Shown: positions 19,225 to 28,253, counted from the first letter of the stretch. The stretch: 64,000 nt of DNA from Mesorhizobium erdmanii USDA 3471 (GCF_000472705.1 NZ_AXAE01000028.1:1-64000), one strand, 5' to 3'. Notes: generated from the sequence alone by a model not told the origin. Made by a program: numbers and translations.

Positions 19225-19250
19225 CAAGCCCACAGCCCCGCGTGATTCCT

Positions 19251-20072
19251 GTGAACAAACCTCAGAGCTTCTTTCACCTGCACCTGATTTCCGATGCGAC
19301 GGGCGAAACGCTGCTCGCCGCTGGGCGCGCGGCCTCCGCGCAATACAAGGATGCGCGCGCCATCGAGCACATCTACCCGCTCATCCGCACTGAAAAGCAG
19401 GTGGCCAAGGTGTTCGAGGACATCGAGGAGGAGCCGGGCATCATCCTCTACACGGTTGTCGACCAGAAGCTGGCGCGCGGCATCGACGAGCGCTGCGCGG
19501 CCATGGGCCTGCCTTGCGTCTCCGTGCTGGAGCCGGTGCTGACCGTCTTCCAGTCCTATCTCGGCACGCCCGCCGGCCGCCGAGTCGGTGCGCAGCATGT
19601 CCTCGACGCCGAATATTTCCGCCGCATCGATGCGTTGAACTTCACCATGGAGCATGATGACGGCCAGCTGCCGGCCAATATGGACGACGCCGATATCGTG
19701 TTGATCGGCATCTCGCGGACCTCGAAGACGCCGACCAGCATCTACCTCGCCAACCGCGGCATCAAGACCGCCAACATTCCGATCGTGCTCGGCGTGCCGG
19801 TGCCCGAAAGCCTGGTCAGCGCATCCAAGCCGCTGATCGTCGGGCTGATCGCCACCGCCGAGCGCATTTCGCATGTTCGCCAGAACCGTATCCTCGGCAA
19901 CAGCAGTTCTTATGAGGCGACCGACTATGTCGACCGTGCCGCGATCAGCGAAGAGCTCGCCTACGCCCGCCAGATCTGCACGCGCCATGGCTGGCCGATG
20001 ATCGACGTCAGCCGCCGTTCGATCGAGGAAACGGCGGCGGCCATCGTTGCCCTCCGGGGGAAGACGCGGTAG
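19251..20072 (+). CDS. ppsR: Pyruvate, phosphate dikinase/PEP synthase regulatory protein (DUF299)
   Basis: The 273-residue protein is of the bifunctional kinase/pyrophosphorylase family that switches PPDK or PEP synthase by ADP-dependent phosphorylation. The N-terminal SFFHLHLISDATGETL and the nucleotide-binding GISRTSKTPTSIYLANRG are diagnostic. The start chosen is GTG at 19251, because family proteins begin just before FFHLHLISD. An upstream GTG at 19158 would extend the protein through two DnaA boxes and adds no family sequence. It corresponds to the gene beside oriC in Rickettsia and Caulobacter. Confidence 0.92.
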   Translation: MNKPQSFFHLHLISDATGETLLAAGRAASAQYKDARAIEHIYPLIRTEKQVAKVFEDIEEEPGIILYTVVDQKLARGIDERCAAMGLPCVSVLEPVLTVFQSYLGTPAGRRVGAQHVLDAEYFRRIDALNFTMEHDDGQLPANMDDADIVLIGISRTSKTPTSIYLANRGIKTANIPIVLGVPVPESLVSASKPLIVGLIATAERISHVRQNRILGNSSSYEATDYVDRAAISEELAYARQICTRHGWPMIDVSRRSIEETAAAIVALRGKTR

Positions 20073-20116
20073 ACGAGCGAGAGTGTATTTTCCGAGACTT
20101 CTTAGCGGAAACTCGG

Positions 20117-20274
20117 CGCCGCCCCTCACCTGCCTGCCGGCATCCTCTCCCCGTATAGTGACGGGGAGAGGGGCGCTGCGATCGACGTTTTCGCCAATCG
20201 CCGGCGCTGAAGCTGCTTTTTCTCCCCGTCTCTATACGGGGAGAAATGTCCGGCAGGACAATGAGGGGCGGCGC
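20117..20274. repeat. Type B inverted-pair repeat
   Basis: Arms around GCCCCTCACCTGCCTGCCGG ... CCCCGTATAGTGACGGGGAG and CTCCCCGTCTCTATACGGGG ... GGCAGGACAATGAGGGGCGG face each other between ppsR and maf. Confidence 0.7.
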
Positions 20275-20334
20275 TGACTTCGCGGAACAAAGCTCACACT
20301 CCAACCGCGCCTGTGTCTGCGCCCGAGTGCTAAA

Positions 20335-20934
20335 ATGACCGAAAAAATCATCCTCGCTTCCGGCAGCCCCTTCCGCAAGACGATGCTCGTCAATGCCGGG
20401 CTCGACATTGAGGCGGTTCCGGCCGACGTCGATGAGCGCTCCCTCGAGGCGCCGTTGCAGGACAGTGGCGTTTCACCCGAGGACGTCGCGCTGGTGCTGG
20501 CCGAGGCCAAGGCCACGGAGGTCAGCGAACGCCGGCCCGGCGCACTGGTGCTCGGCTGCGACCAGACCTTGTCGCTCGGCGACGAAGTGTTCCACAAGCC
20601 GGCAGACATGGAAGGCGCGCGGCGCCATCTGCTGGCGCTGTCGGGCAAGACCCATCAGCTCAACAGCGCCGCCGTTCTGGTGCGTGACGGCAAGGTGTTG
20701 TGGCGGCATGTCGGCATTGCCTCGATGACCATGCGCAAGCTCGACCCCGGCTTCATCGGTCGGCACCTCGCCCGCGTTGGAGCCAAGGCGCTGGCCAGCG
20801 TCGGCGCCTACCAGATCGAAGGCGAGGGCATACAGCTCTTCGCTGAGATCGAAGGTGACCATTTCACCATTGTCGGCCTGCCGCTTTTGCCGCTGCTCGC
20901 CGAACTGCGCACACTAGGAGCCATCGATGGCTGA
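20335..20934 (+). CDS. maf: Maf-family nucleoside triphosphate pyrophosphatase
   Basis: The 199-residue protein hydrolyses non-canonical or modified nucleoside triphosphates in characterised relatives. The N-terminal ILASGSPFRKTML loop and the LVLGCDQTL segment with the catalytic-region Asp are present, plus GAYQIEGEG near the C-terminus. Its last 8 bases overlap the aroE start, in a tight maf-aroE-coaE cluster. Which Maf substrate class it belongs to cannot be decided from sequence alone. Confidence 0.9.
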   Translation: MTEKIILASGSPFRKTMLVNAGLDIEAVPADVDERSLEAPLQDSGVSPEDVALVLAEAKATEVSERRPGALVLGCDQTLSLGDEVFHKPADMEGARRHLLALSGKTHQLNSAAVLVRDGKVLWRHVGIASMTMRKLDPGFIGRHLARVGAKALASVGAYQIEGEGIQLFAEIEGDHFTIVGLPLLPLLAELRTLGAIDG

Positions 20935-21799
20935 GGCGACCAGGAAGGCTTTCGTCACCGGGCATCCGATCAAGCACTCGCGCTCGCCCAAGATACATGG
21001 CCACTGGCTGGCCAGGCATGGCATCGACGGCAGCTATGAAGCGATCGATGTCGCGCCCCAGGATTTTGCCGAATTCATCGCGACATTGCAGGCAAACGGC
21101 TTTCGCGGCGGCAATGTCACCATTCCGCACAAGGAGGCGGCCTTCGCTCTTGCCCACCGCCGCGACCAGGCGGCGGAAGAGATCGGCGCCGTCAACACGC
21201 TGTGGTTCGAGGACGGCGTCTTGTGGGGCGGCAACACCGATGGCCACGGCTTTGCCGCCAATCTCGACGACTACGCGCCAGGCTGGCCGGAGACGGGACC
21301 CGCGGTGGTACTCGGCGCCGGCGGCGCGTCGCGCGCCGTCATCCAGGCGCTGAAGCAACGTGGTTTCAGCGATATCAGAATCGTCAACCGCACGCTCGCC
21401 CGGGCGCAGGAATTGCGCGATCGTTTCGGCGCCGATGTTTCGGCGCATGGCACGGCGGCGACCAGCGAATTGCTTGCCGACGCCGGCCTGCTGGTCAACA
21501 CCACCGCGCTTGGCATGGTCGGCAATGAAGGCCTCGCCGCCGATCCTACCTTGTTGCCGGACCACGCCATCGTCACCGACCTTGTCTATGTGCCGCTCGA
21601 AACGCCGCTGCTCGCCGCCGCCCGAGCCAGGGGGCTGAAGGCCGTTGACGGTCTCGGCATGCTGCTCAACCAGGCGGTGCCGGGTTTCGAACACTGGTTC
21701 GGCGTCAGGCCACAGGTGACGCCTGAACTGCGCGCCATCATCGTCGCTGATTTGGTGCCCCAATCTCCAGTAACCCAGTCTTCGGTCGCCAAACCATGA
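20927..21799 (+). CDS. aroE: Shikimate dehydrogenase (NADP+)
   Basis: The 290-residue enzyme reduces 3-dehydroshikimate to shikimate in aromatic amino-acid synthesis. The substrate loop GHPIKHSRSPKIH (residues 12-24), the catalytic Lys in NVTIPHKE, the DGHGF motif and the NADP-binding GAGGASRAVIQAL are present. It overlaps maf upstream and coaE downstream (ATGA), which suggests a coupled operon. Confidence 0.95.
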   Translation: MAEATRKAFVTGHPIKHSRSPKIHGHWLARHGIDGSYEAIDVAPQDFAEFIATLQANGFRGGNVTIPHKEAAFALAHRRDQAAEEIGAVNTLWFEDGVLWGGNTDGHGFAANLDDYAPGWPETGPAVVLGAGGASRAVIQALKQRGFSDIRIVNRTLARAQELRDRFGADVSAHGTAATSELLADAGLLVNTTALGMVGNEGLAADPTLLPDHAIVTDLVYVPLETPLLAAARARGLKAVDGLGMLLNQAVPGFEHWFGVRPQVTPELRAIIVADLVPQSPVTQSSVAKP

Positions 21800-22377
21800 T
21801 CGTGCTCGGCCTCACCGGCTCGATCGGCATGGGCAAGTCGACGACGGCCAGGATGTTCGCCGATGCCGGCGTGCCGGTCCACGATTCCGACGAGACAGTG
21901 CATCGCCTCTATTCGGGCGCGGCGGCGCCCTTGGTCGAGGCGGCGTTTCCCGGAACGACCGTTGGTGGCGTGGTCGACCGGGCGAAGCTCGGCGCACGCG
22001 TGCTTGGCGACGCCGCCGCCCTGAAGGCGCTGGAGGTCATCGTCCATCCACTGGTACGCGCCGATGCCGATGCCTTTCTGGCCAGGCATCGTACCGCAGG
22101 CGAATCGATCGTTGTGCTCGACATTCCGCTGCTATTCGAAACCGGCGGCCGTGGCCGCGTCGACAAGGTCGTCGTCGTCACCGCGCCCGCCGAAGTCCAG
22201 CGCCAGCGCGTGCTGGCGCGGCCGGGCATGAGCGAAGAAAAACTGGCGGCGATCCTGGCCAAGCAGGTGCCGGATGCCGAGAAACGCCGGCTGGCGGATT
22301 TCGTCATCGACACCGGCCAAGGGCTGGACGCGGCGCGTGCCCAGGTCGATGCGATCATTGCCGAACTGGTCGGATAG
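21796..22377 (+). CDS. coaE: Dephospho-CoA kinase
   Basis: The 193-residue kinase does the last step of coenzyme A synthesis. The P-loop GLTGSIGMGKSTTA is at residues 5-18, followed by VPVHDSDETVHRLY and the lid-region VIVHPLVRADADAF. The ATG overlaps the aroE TGA by four bases. Confidence 0.95.
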   Translation: MIVLGLTGSIGMGKSTTARMFADAGVPVHDSDETVHRLYSGAAAPLVEAAFPGTTVGGVVDRAKLGARVLGDAAALKALEVIVHPLVRADADAFLARHRTAGESIVVLDIPLLFETGGRGRVDKVVVVTAPAEVQRQRVLARPGMSEEKLAAILAKQVPDAEKRRLADFVIDTGQGLDAARAQVDAIIAELVG

Positions 22378-22523
22378 CAAAGCCTGGCCCTTACAACGGC
22401 CATCGCCTTGACCAGCTGACCGTCAGCAGCGCAAACCTGTAGTGATTGCCTCGGGCAGCTGTGTTTTCCATTGCCATTTTGTTCCGGTCTCGTGATTCTG
22501 CCCCTCAGGAGCAAACTGATTCG

Positions 22524-23246
22524 ATGCGCGAGATCATCTTCGACACGGAAACCACCGGCCTTGATGCGCGCGACGACCGCGTGATCGAGCTTGGCGGCGT
22601 CGAGCTGGTCAATCGGTTCCCGACTGGCAGGACGTTCCACCACTACATCAACCCGCAAGGCCGTGCGATCCATGCCGAGGCGCAGGCCGTGCACGGCATC
22701 AGCGCGGCGGACCTTCAGGGCAAGCCGACCTTTGCCGACATCGCGCAGGAATGGCTCGACTTCATCGACGGCGCCAAGCTGGTTGCCCACAACGCCACCT
22801 TCGATATCGGTTTCCTCAATGTCGAATTCGGCCGGCTTGGCCATCCGAACGTCGATCCCGGACTTGTCGTCGACACGCTGGCGCTGGCGCGACGCAAACA
22901 CCCGATGGGCCCCAATTCGCTCGACGCGCTCTGCCGGCGTTACGGCATCGACAACGCCAAGCGCACCAAGCACGGCGCCCTGCTCGATTCCGAATTGCTG
23001 GCCGAGGTCTATATCGAGCTGATCGGCGGCAAGCAGGCGGCGCTTATCCTCGACAGCTCGGCCGGGCCGGCGCAGGGCGGCGAAAATGTCCGCCACATCG
23101 AAATCTTCGCCGCCGAGCGGCCGGCGCCGTTGCCGCCGCGCCTGACCGAAGCCGAGCGCGCGGCGCACGCCGCCATGGTAGCCACGCTTGGCGAAAAGGC
23201 GCTCTGGTTGAAGGCCTCCCAGGCAAGCGCCGCGAGGGCGTCTTAG
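22524..23246 (+). CDS. dnaQ: DNA polymerase III epsilon subunit (3'-5' proofreading exonuclease)
   Basis: The 240-residue proofreading subunit shows all exonuclease boxes: ExoI DTETTGLDARDDRVIELGG, ExoII LVAHNATFDIGFLNVE and ExoIII HGALLDSELLAEVY. The ATG at 22524 is preferred over frame starts from 22446 because it has AGGAG upstream and yields the standard MREIIFDTETTG start. In other rhizobia secB normally follows dnaQ; here an unrelated accessory region begins instead. Confidence 0.95.
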   Translation: MREIIFDTETTGLDARDDRVIELGGVELVNRFPTGRTFHHYINPQGRAIHAEAQAVHGISAADLQGKPTFADIAQEWLDFIDGAKLVAHNATFDIGFLNVEFGRLGHPNVDPGLVVDTLALARRKHPMGPNSLDALCRRYGIDNAKRTKHGALLDSELLAEVYIELIGGKQAALILDSSAGPAQGGENVRHIEIFAAERPAPLPPRLTEAERAAHAAMVATLGEKALWLKASQASAARAS

Positions 23247-23247
23247 A

Positions 23248-23291
23248 GCAATTCCAGGAAAAGTGTGTAACGGTTTTCCGTCTGGAATTGC
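23248..23291. repeat. Type E palindrome (possible transcript end after dnaQ)
   Basis: GCAATTCCAGGAAAA and TTTTCCGTCTGGAATTGC form an extended hairpin starting at the dnaQ stop. This is a common dispersed palindrome in rhizobial genomes. There is no long U tract. Confidence 0.65.
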
Positions 23292-23311
23292 GTGAAAACC
23301 GGCACGAACTC

Positions 23312-24262
23312 TCAATACGGCCACTCACCCCGGCCAAGCGTTGCAACCGCGTCAATGATCCGCGCGAACGCCTCAGCGGTGGCGGGCACCGTGGTGCGGG
23401 CGCGCAAGAAACTGTGCACGAGATGGGGTTCCTCGTGCCACCAGGCCTTGCCGCCGGCCGCGACAATGCGGTCGCGATAGGTTTCTCCGTCGGATGACAG
23501 CGGGTCGCACTCCGCTGTGATGATCACCGTTGGCGGCAGGCCGGAAAAGTCGGTGTCGCGCAACGGCGAGAATGTCGGGTCGGCAGGGGATTGCCGCTTG
23601 CCCGAGCGGACATCGCGGTAGAAGGCGATGTCGCTGAGCGATAGCAGCGGCGCCTCGGCATGTTCGACATAGGAGCCCTTGCTCTCGTCGCCGCCGAGGC
23701 CGGGATAGATCAGCACCTGGCCGACCGGCGCCCTAACATGCCGGCGCGCCGCTTGCGCCACCGCGGCCGCGAGATTGCCGCCGCCGCTTTCGCCGCAGAG
23801 CACGATCGGCAGGCTGGTCGTCCCTGCCGCCCAGGTGAAGGCAGCCAGCGCGTCGTCGAAGGCGGCGGGATGCGGGTGCTCCGGCGCCAGCCGGTAATCG
23901 ACCGACAGCACCTCGAAACCGGTGCCGGCGCAAAGCTCGGCACAGATGTCGTCATGGCTGTCGAGCCCGCCGAGGATGAAGCCGCCGCCGTGATAATAGA
24001 CAACCGAAGCGCGCGCGGCCTTGCCGTGGAGTTGGTAGCGCCTGACCGGAACAGCGAAGCTGCCGTCGCCGATCACGTGGTCGACGGCAGTGACCTTTGG
24101 CGGATAGGCCTGATGGAAGGCGCGGCACATCCGGTCATAGACGTCGCGCTGCCTGCCGATCGGCAGACCGGCGACCTCGGGCGGATACCAGGCGTTGACG
24201 CTGTCGATATACGCCCACAGCGCCGGATCGAGCCGGTCTTCGTATTTGCCGCGTTTGCTCAT
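23312..24262 (-). CDS. Alpha/beta hydrolase of the hormone-sensitive lipase family
   Basis: The 316-residue predicted esterase has the oxyanion-hole motif HGGGF, the nucleophile elbow GESGGGNLAAA, a late acid in TAECDPLSSDGE and the catalytic His in HLVHSFLRAR. The ATG at 24262 gives MSKRGKYEDRLDPALWAY; the frame runs further upstream through the next gene without similarity. Only 10 bases separate it from the preceding cysteine hydrolase gene, so the two form an operon. The natural substrate is unknown. Confidence 0.88.
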   Translation of the reverse strand: MSKRGKYEDRLDPALWAYIDSVNAWYPPEVAGLPIGRQRDVYDRMCRAFHQAYPPKVTAVDHVIGDGSFAVPVRRYQLHGKAARASVVYYHGGGFILGGLDSHDDICAELCAGTGFEVLSVDYRLAPEHPHPAAFDDALAAFTWAAGTTSLPIVLCGESGGGNLAAAVAQAARRHVRAPVGQVLIYPGLGGDESKGSYVEHAEAPLLSLSDIAFYRDVRSGKRQSPADPTFSPLRDTDFSGLPPTVIITAECDPLSSDGETYRDRIVAAGGKAWWHEEPHLVHSFLRARTTVPATAEAFARIIDAVATLGRGEWPY

Positions 24263-24272
24263 GCCCCAGTCG

Positions 24273-24953
24273 TCATAGATCCGCGTAGAGCCGGGCCGCA
24301 TCGTCGAAGCTGAAGCGCAGCGGCACCGAACCTTCGACCTGCCAGACCGTGACCGTCTCGCCGGCCAGCAGCCGGCAGGCGCCCTCCGTGTCGGTGACGG
24401 CGCCGCCATAGAGCCGGTTGGCGAGGTTGAGAATGCCTGTCTGGTGCATGGCCGCACTGCCGCTGCCACAGGCATCCTTGACCAGGAGCACGCGAAAGCC
24501 TTTTGCCACCGCATCCTTGACCGAGGCATCGACGCAGGCCTCCGTCCACACGCCTGATATGACCAGCCATTCGATGCCGGAAGCCTTGAGTTGGTCGGCC
24601 GCCGAACCGTTACGAAAAGCGCTGGCCTCGGCCTTGATCAGCAGCGCCTCGCCCTCGGCCGGCGCTACCTCATGGCAGATTTCGGTCAGCGGATCGCTCT
24701 TGTCCGAAAATGCCGATTTACCGTCGGCGCCAACGGGATGAAAGGGCCGGTCCTGGCTGTCGAGATCGACGATATAGGCCCAGTGCTGGAGCGGCACGTG
24801 GTTGGCGCGCGCCGCCGCCTGCAGGCGCTGCACGTTGTCGAGAATCTTTCCATAGCCCTCGACGAGGTAGCGCGGGTCCTGCCGGTGCTCTTCTTGCAGG
24901 TCGATGAAGATCGCGGCCACGGTGCCGCGCTTGATGGCGATGGGAGACTTCAT
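24273..24953 (-). CDS. Isochorismatase-family cysteine hydrolase
   Basis: The 226-residue protein has the family triad Asp18 in IFIDLQEEHR, Lys in LLIKAEASAF and the nucleophilic Cys in GVWTEACVDASVKDA. Such enzymes hydrolyse amides or related compounds; the substrate here is not determined. The ATG at 24953 starts the short two-gene operon with the downstream alpha/beta hydrolase. The pairing suggests a small degradative pathway, which is inference. Confidence 0.87.
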   Translation of the reverse strand: MKSPIAIKRGTVAAIFIDLQEEHRQDPRYLVEGYGKILDNVQRLQAAARANHVPLQHWAYIVDLDSQDRPFHPVGADGKSAFSDKSDPLTEICHEVAPAEGEALLIKAEASAFRNGSAADQLKASGIEWLVISGVWTEACVDASVKDAVAKGFRVLLVKDACGSGSAAMHQTGILNLANRLYGGAVTDTEGACRLLAGETVTVWQVEGSVPLRFSFDDAARLYADL

Positions 24954-25032
24954 GCGGAGGCGCCTGGATTGACAGTCAGCGCCGTTCTGTTCAGCGAGTT
25001 AGCGCTAGCGGTTAGCCGGCACCTCGCCGCCC

Positions 25033-25217
25033 TCGTCATCCACGGGCGAAGCAGCCGCGCAGCGGCGTCGCGCAGACCCGAGGATCCATGCCGTGACGTC
25101 AATCGAATGGCGCAGCGGAGCAGAATTCGGTAACCGTTGCGCGGCATCGACGTCACGGAATGGATCCTAGGGTCTGCGCCGCGTCGCTGCGCTCCTTGCT
25201 CCGCCCTAGGATGACGA
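25033..25217. repeat. Type C inverted-arm repeat
   Basis: The left arm begins TCGTCATCCACGGGCGAAGC and runs to GAGGATCCATGCCGTGACGT. The right arm runs from GTCACGGAATGGATCCTAGG to GCCCTAGGATGACGA. It occupies most of the 328-base gap between the hydrolase operon and the M24 peptidase gene. Confidence 0.7.
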
Positions 25218-25281
25218 AGGCGATGGGAGGCGCAGCTATTCGAAAAGGTCAGCGATACTTGGCCGAGGTGACCAACAACCA

Positions 25282-26586
25282 TCAAACCCGCCCCTCCAGA
25301 AACTCATCCTCATAGGGGAAGCGCGACAGAAGCTCCGTGCCCGTCTCGGTGATCAGGATTTCGTCCTCCAGCTTGACGCCCTCGCGGCCGCCCTTCTCGC
25401 CGATATAGCTTTCCACGCTCACCACCATGCCTGGCACGATATGGCCGTCGCGGCCATAGGTCTCGTAATCCATGGCATGGGCGATGAACGGCGTCTCGCC
25501 ATGCATGCCGACGCCATGCATGACCGAGGTGTAGCGCTGGTCGACGAAGCGGTCGGGGATTTTCCACGCCTTTTCGGCGATTTCGCGGAACGCCATGCCC
25601 GGTTTGACGATCGATATATTGTGCTGAACCTGGTCATGCGCCATCTGGTAGAGCGACTTCTGGTAAGGCGTCGGCTTGCCTGGTCCGCAGCGGAAGGTGC
25701 GCGAGAAATCGGAATAATAGCCGTAGCAGCCGATCGTGTCGGTATCGAGCGCCAGCAGCTCGCCCGGCCGGATTTTTCGCCCGCTGGCCTCGTTGAACCA
25801 CGGATTTGTGCGCTGGCCCGAGGTCAACAGCCGCGTCTCGATGAACTCACCGCCCTGGCGGATGACCTCGCCATACATGATGGCGAACAGCTCGTTTTCG
25901 GAGACGCCCGGCTTGATCGCCTCGCGCACCGCATAGACGGCGGCCTCGGCGCCGGCCATCGACACCTGCAGGCATTTCACTTCCTCCGGCGTCTTCACCG
26001 CGCGCACGGCGAGAATCTCGCCCTGGCAATCCTTGACCTCGCAGCCGCGCTTTTCCAAGGCCAGGGCCTGCAGATGGCTGCAACGGTCGAGCCCGAGCTT
26101 CATCGAACCGCCGCCATGCTTCTTCAACAGTTCGGCGATCTCGTCGGCGAAGGGCCCGGCGGTTTCGTCGTCGCGGCCGGAGACCGACGACCAGACCAGC
26201 TTGGAAGGCCGCGCCTCGTCGATCGTGTCGAGCACCATCGAGACATGGTAACTCTGCGGGTATTCGAACAGCACGATCGGCCCTTCGGTCGGGATGAAGA
26301 AATACCGCGTCGAGTTGCGCAGGAAGTAGCCGAACATGTTGCGCGACCCGGTGGCGTAGCGCTGGTTGTATGGATCGAACAAAACGACGCCGCCATAGCC
26401 GGCGTCGCGCATCCAGCCGCGCAGTTTGGCCAGCCGGCCTTTGCGCAAGGCATCCGCGTCGATGAAGGACGGCTCGGTGTCCGACAGCCACATGCCGCCC
26501 GCCGCATCGGCCGCCGCGGGGTGGCGCATGCGGTCCTTGAAGTCGACGTCCTCGGTGCTGTCGGGGTCGAATACGACGATGCTCAT
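25282..26586 (-). CDS. M24-family metallopeptidase (Xaa-Pro peptidase-like)
   Basis: The 434-residue protein has an N-terminal creatinase/prolidase-type domain and a C-terminal pita-bread domain. Probable metal ligands are in LALDTDTIGCYGYYSDFSRTF (two Asp), MHGVGMHGETPF (His) and the C-terminal SVESYIGEKGG and KLEDEILIT (two Glu). The ATG at 26586 is preferred because the upstream extension has no family similarity. Related proteins include creatinases, ectoine hydrolases and dipeptidases, so the substrate remains open. The GlxA-type regulator gene is upstream on the same strand, separated by one hypothetical gene. Confidence 0.85.
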   Translation of the reverse strand: MSIVVFDPDSTEDVDFKDRMRHPAAADAAGGMWLSDTEPSFIDADALRKGRLAKLRGWMRDAGYGGVVLFDPYNQRYATGSRNMFGYFLRNSTRYFFIPTEGPIVLFEYPQSYHVSMVLDTIDEARPSKLVWSSVSGRDDETAGPFADEIAELLKKHGGGSMKLGLDRCSHLQALALEKRGCEVKDCQGEILAVRAVKTPEEVKCLQVSMAGAEAAVYAVREAIKPGVSENELFAIMYGEVIRQGGEFIETRLLTSGQRTNPWFNEASGRKIRPGELLALDTDTIGCYGYYSDFSRTFRCGPGKPTPYQKSLYQMAHDQVQHNISIVKPGMAFREIAEKAWKIPDRFVDQRYTSVMHGVGMHGETPFIAHAMDYETYGRDGHIVPGMVVSVESYIGEKGGREGVKLEDEILITETGTELLSRFPYEDEFLEGRV

Positions 26587-26752
26587 GGGGAAATGGCCTT
26601 GGGTGGGGATGGCGAGGTCAGACCATGGCGCAGAAGGTGAGAAAGCATTGTGCGGAAAACCGCGTGTGTTGTGCGGGATGCCGCCGGCGCCTCGGTTAAA
26701 TCCGATCAAAACGAACGACCGAGTTCGACCCGTTGCGGACCTATCCGATATC

Positions 26753-27196
26753 TCAAGCCTCTAGTGTGATGGACGGCAAGTTCGCGGTGACGACTTCTAC
26801 ACAATCAAAGTGACTTGCAACGACATAGCTCCATCCATCTGACGTGACAAACGAGATTGTACTCTCTTTCGTCCAAAGATGATTCCTGACCTGGAACGTT
26901 GTCCGGGCAGGTCGTCCCCCACTTTCTCTTGTCTTCTCCCACAGCTCAAGAAGGCCATGCTCATCAAGGACGCGAAATGCCGATACATGCTCGAAGCAAA
27001 CGCGATAGATCGAGCCGGACTCGTGCGCCCGAACACGAAAGATCAACGCTCTGCCTTCGGAATACGCTACATCCACCAGTTCGATGTCAGAGTTCTCAAA
27101 AGGCGTTTTCCAAGGTTGAAAAGCAAATGCTCCATCGCCGAAGTGGTTGTCCAATTCTATCCCCTGATGCTTGTTCCGGTTCGATCCACGAGGCAT
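26753..27196 (-). CDS. Hypothetical protein (147 aa)
   Basis: This soluble protein has no recognised domain, no signal peptide and no membrane segment. It is rich in aromatic and charged residues (WKTPFENSDIELVDVAY, SDGWSYVVASHFD). Its local base composition is less GC-rich than its neighbours, which suggests acquisition. The size and style resemble small immunity-type proteins, but no toxin partner is visible. It starts with ATG at 27196, and its stop precedes the M24 gene by about 170 bases. Confidence 0.6.
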   Translation of the reverse strand: MPRGSNRNKHQGIELDNHFGDGAFAFQPWKTPFENSDIELVDVAYSEGRALIFRVRAHESGSIYRVCFEHVSAFRVLDEHGLLELWEKTRESGGRPARTTFQVRNHLWTKESTISFVTSDGWSYVVASHFDCVEVVTANLPSITLEA

Positions 27197-27211
27197 TCTC
27201 TTTCTATTATC

Positions 27212-28180
27212 CTAATGCCGCCGCGCCAGCTTCGGCGGATGCCCGTGCTCCTCGCGAAACGCCCGAGCAAAACTCGACATCGAGGCAAAGCCGCAGGCCA
27301 GCGCCACGTCGCGCACGGCGAGCGTCGAATGCGCCAAAAGATCAGCGGCGCGCTTCAGCCTGAGCCGCCGGTAGTAGCCGTTGGGCGAGACGGCGAGTTC
27401 GGAGCGGAAGGAGCGTTCGAGCTTGTCGGAGGACACGCCGAGCCGCGCGGTCAGTTCCGCCATGCCGAGCCGCTCCTCGACCGCGTCCTCCATGATGGCG
27501 ATCGCCGACAGCACCAGCTCGTTCTGCACGCCGGTGCGCAGCCTGAGCGGCATCAGCTTGCGATCGACGCTGGAGCGCAGCTGGCTGTGCACGAACCATT
27601 CGGCGACGCCGGCGGCAAGCTCGGCGCCGTAATCCCGGGTGATGATCTCCAGCATCATGTCGAGGCTGCCGACGCCGCCCGCCGAGGTGAAGCGCTTGCG
27701 GTCGATGACGTAAAGGTCGCGCCGCAGTTCTATGTCGGGAAACGCCTCGGCGAAAGCGGCCTGGCTGGTCCAGTGCAAGGTGCAGGCATGGCCATCGAGC
27801 AGGCCGGCGCGGGCAAGGAAGAACGCCGCATCCGCCACCGCACCGATATGCGCGCCATTGCGCAGGCTGCGGCGGATCCAGCTCGCCGCATCCTCGGCGA
27901 CGAGATGATCGGCATCGCCGCCCGAACAGACGACGATGCGGTCGACCTTCGGCGCGTCCTCCGCGTAAAAGCCCGGCTGGATGACGACGCCGTTCGAAGC
28001 CTCGACCGCGCCTTTCGTGCCGCCGACGATGATCCAGCGATAGCATTCCTTCTTCGCCAATATGTTGGCGGCGCGCAGCGGCTCGATGACGGAACTGAAC
28101 GCCATCATCGGAAAGCCGGGAAACACCAGCACCGCGAAGGTGAGAGGCTCGGAGGGCTTTGGGGGTTCGCGCGTGGCCAT
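27212..28180 (-). CDS. GlxA/ArgR-type transcriptional regulator (DJ-1/PfpI domain plus AraC HTH)
   Basis: The 322-residue protein has an N-terminal amidotransferase-like domain (LTFAVLVFPGFPMMAFSSVIEPLRAAN) and a C-terminal AraC DNA-binding domain (ERLGMAELTARLGVSSDKL and DVALACGFASMSSFARAFREEHG). Members of this group control carnitine, betaine, arginine or related catabolic genes. The nearby M24 metallopeptidase is a plausible target because some ectoine/DMSP-type M24 enzymes are controlled this way, but the link is inferred. The GTG or ATG choice near 28180 gives MATREPPKPSEP. Confidence 0.88.
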   Translation of the reverse strand: MATREPPKPSEPLTFAVLVFPGFPMMAFSSVIEPLRAANILAKKECYRWIIVGGTKGAVEASNGVVIQPGFYAEDAPKVDRIVVCSGGDADHLVAEDAASWIRRSLRNGAHIGAVADAAFFLARAGLLDGHACTLHWTSQAAFAEAFPDIELRRDLYVIDRKRFTSAGGVGSLDMMLEIITRDYGAELAAGVAEWFVHSQLRSSVDRKLMPLRLRTGVQNELVLSAIAIMEDAVEERLGMAELTARLGVSSDKLERSFRSELAVSPNGYYRRLRLKRAADLLAHSTLAVRDVALACGFASMSSFARAFREEHGHPPKLARRH

Positions 28181-28253
28181 GGGCGCTACATCTCGGGCGA
28201 ATGGGACGCGAGGTCAACCAGGGTGATGACTGGGCCTTTCATCGTGAGACGTC

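Larger units (their letters stand above)
18848..19250. other. oriC: Putative chromosomal replication origin (oriC)
   Basis: This 403-base intergenic region lies between hemE (minus) and ppsR (plus), the same pair that flanks the Caulobacter and Rickettsia origins. It holds a perfect DnaA box TTATCCACA at 19216, near matches at 19157 (TGTGGACAA), 19079 (TGTGGATGG) and 19250 (TGTGAACAA), an AT-rich direct-repeat stretch at 18874-18920, and seven GANTC sites. ParAB and several parS sites lie within 12 kb. No CtrA TTAA-N7-TTAA site was found here. Assignment is by position and motifs, without replication data. Confidence 0.8.

Noticed and set aside
19158..19250. GTG at 19158 as ppsR start
   Set aside because: It would add 31 residues without family similarity, translated through DnaA boxes; the family start fits GTG 19251.
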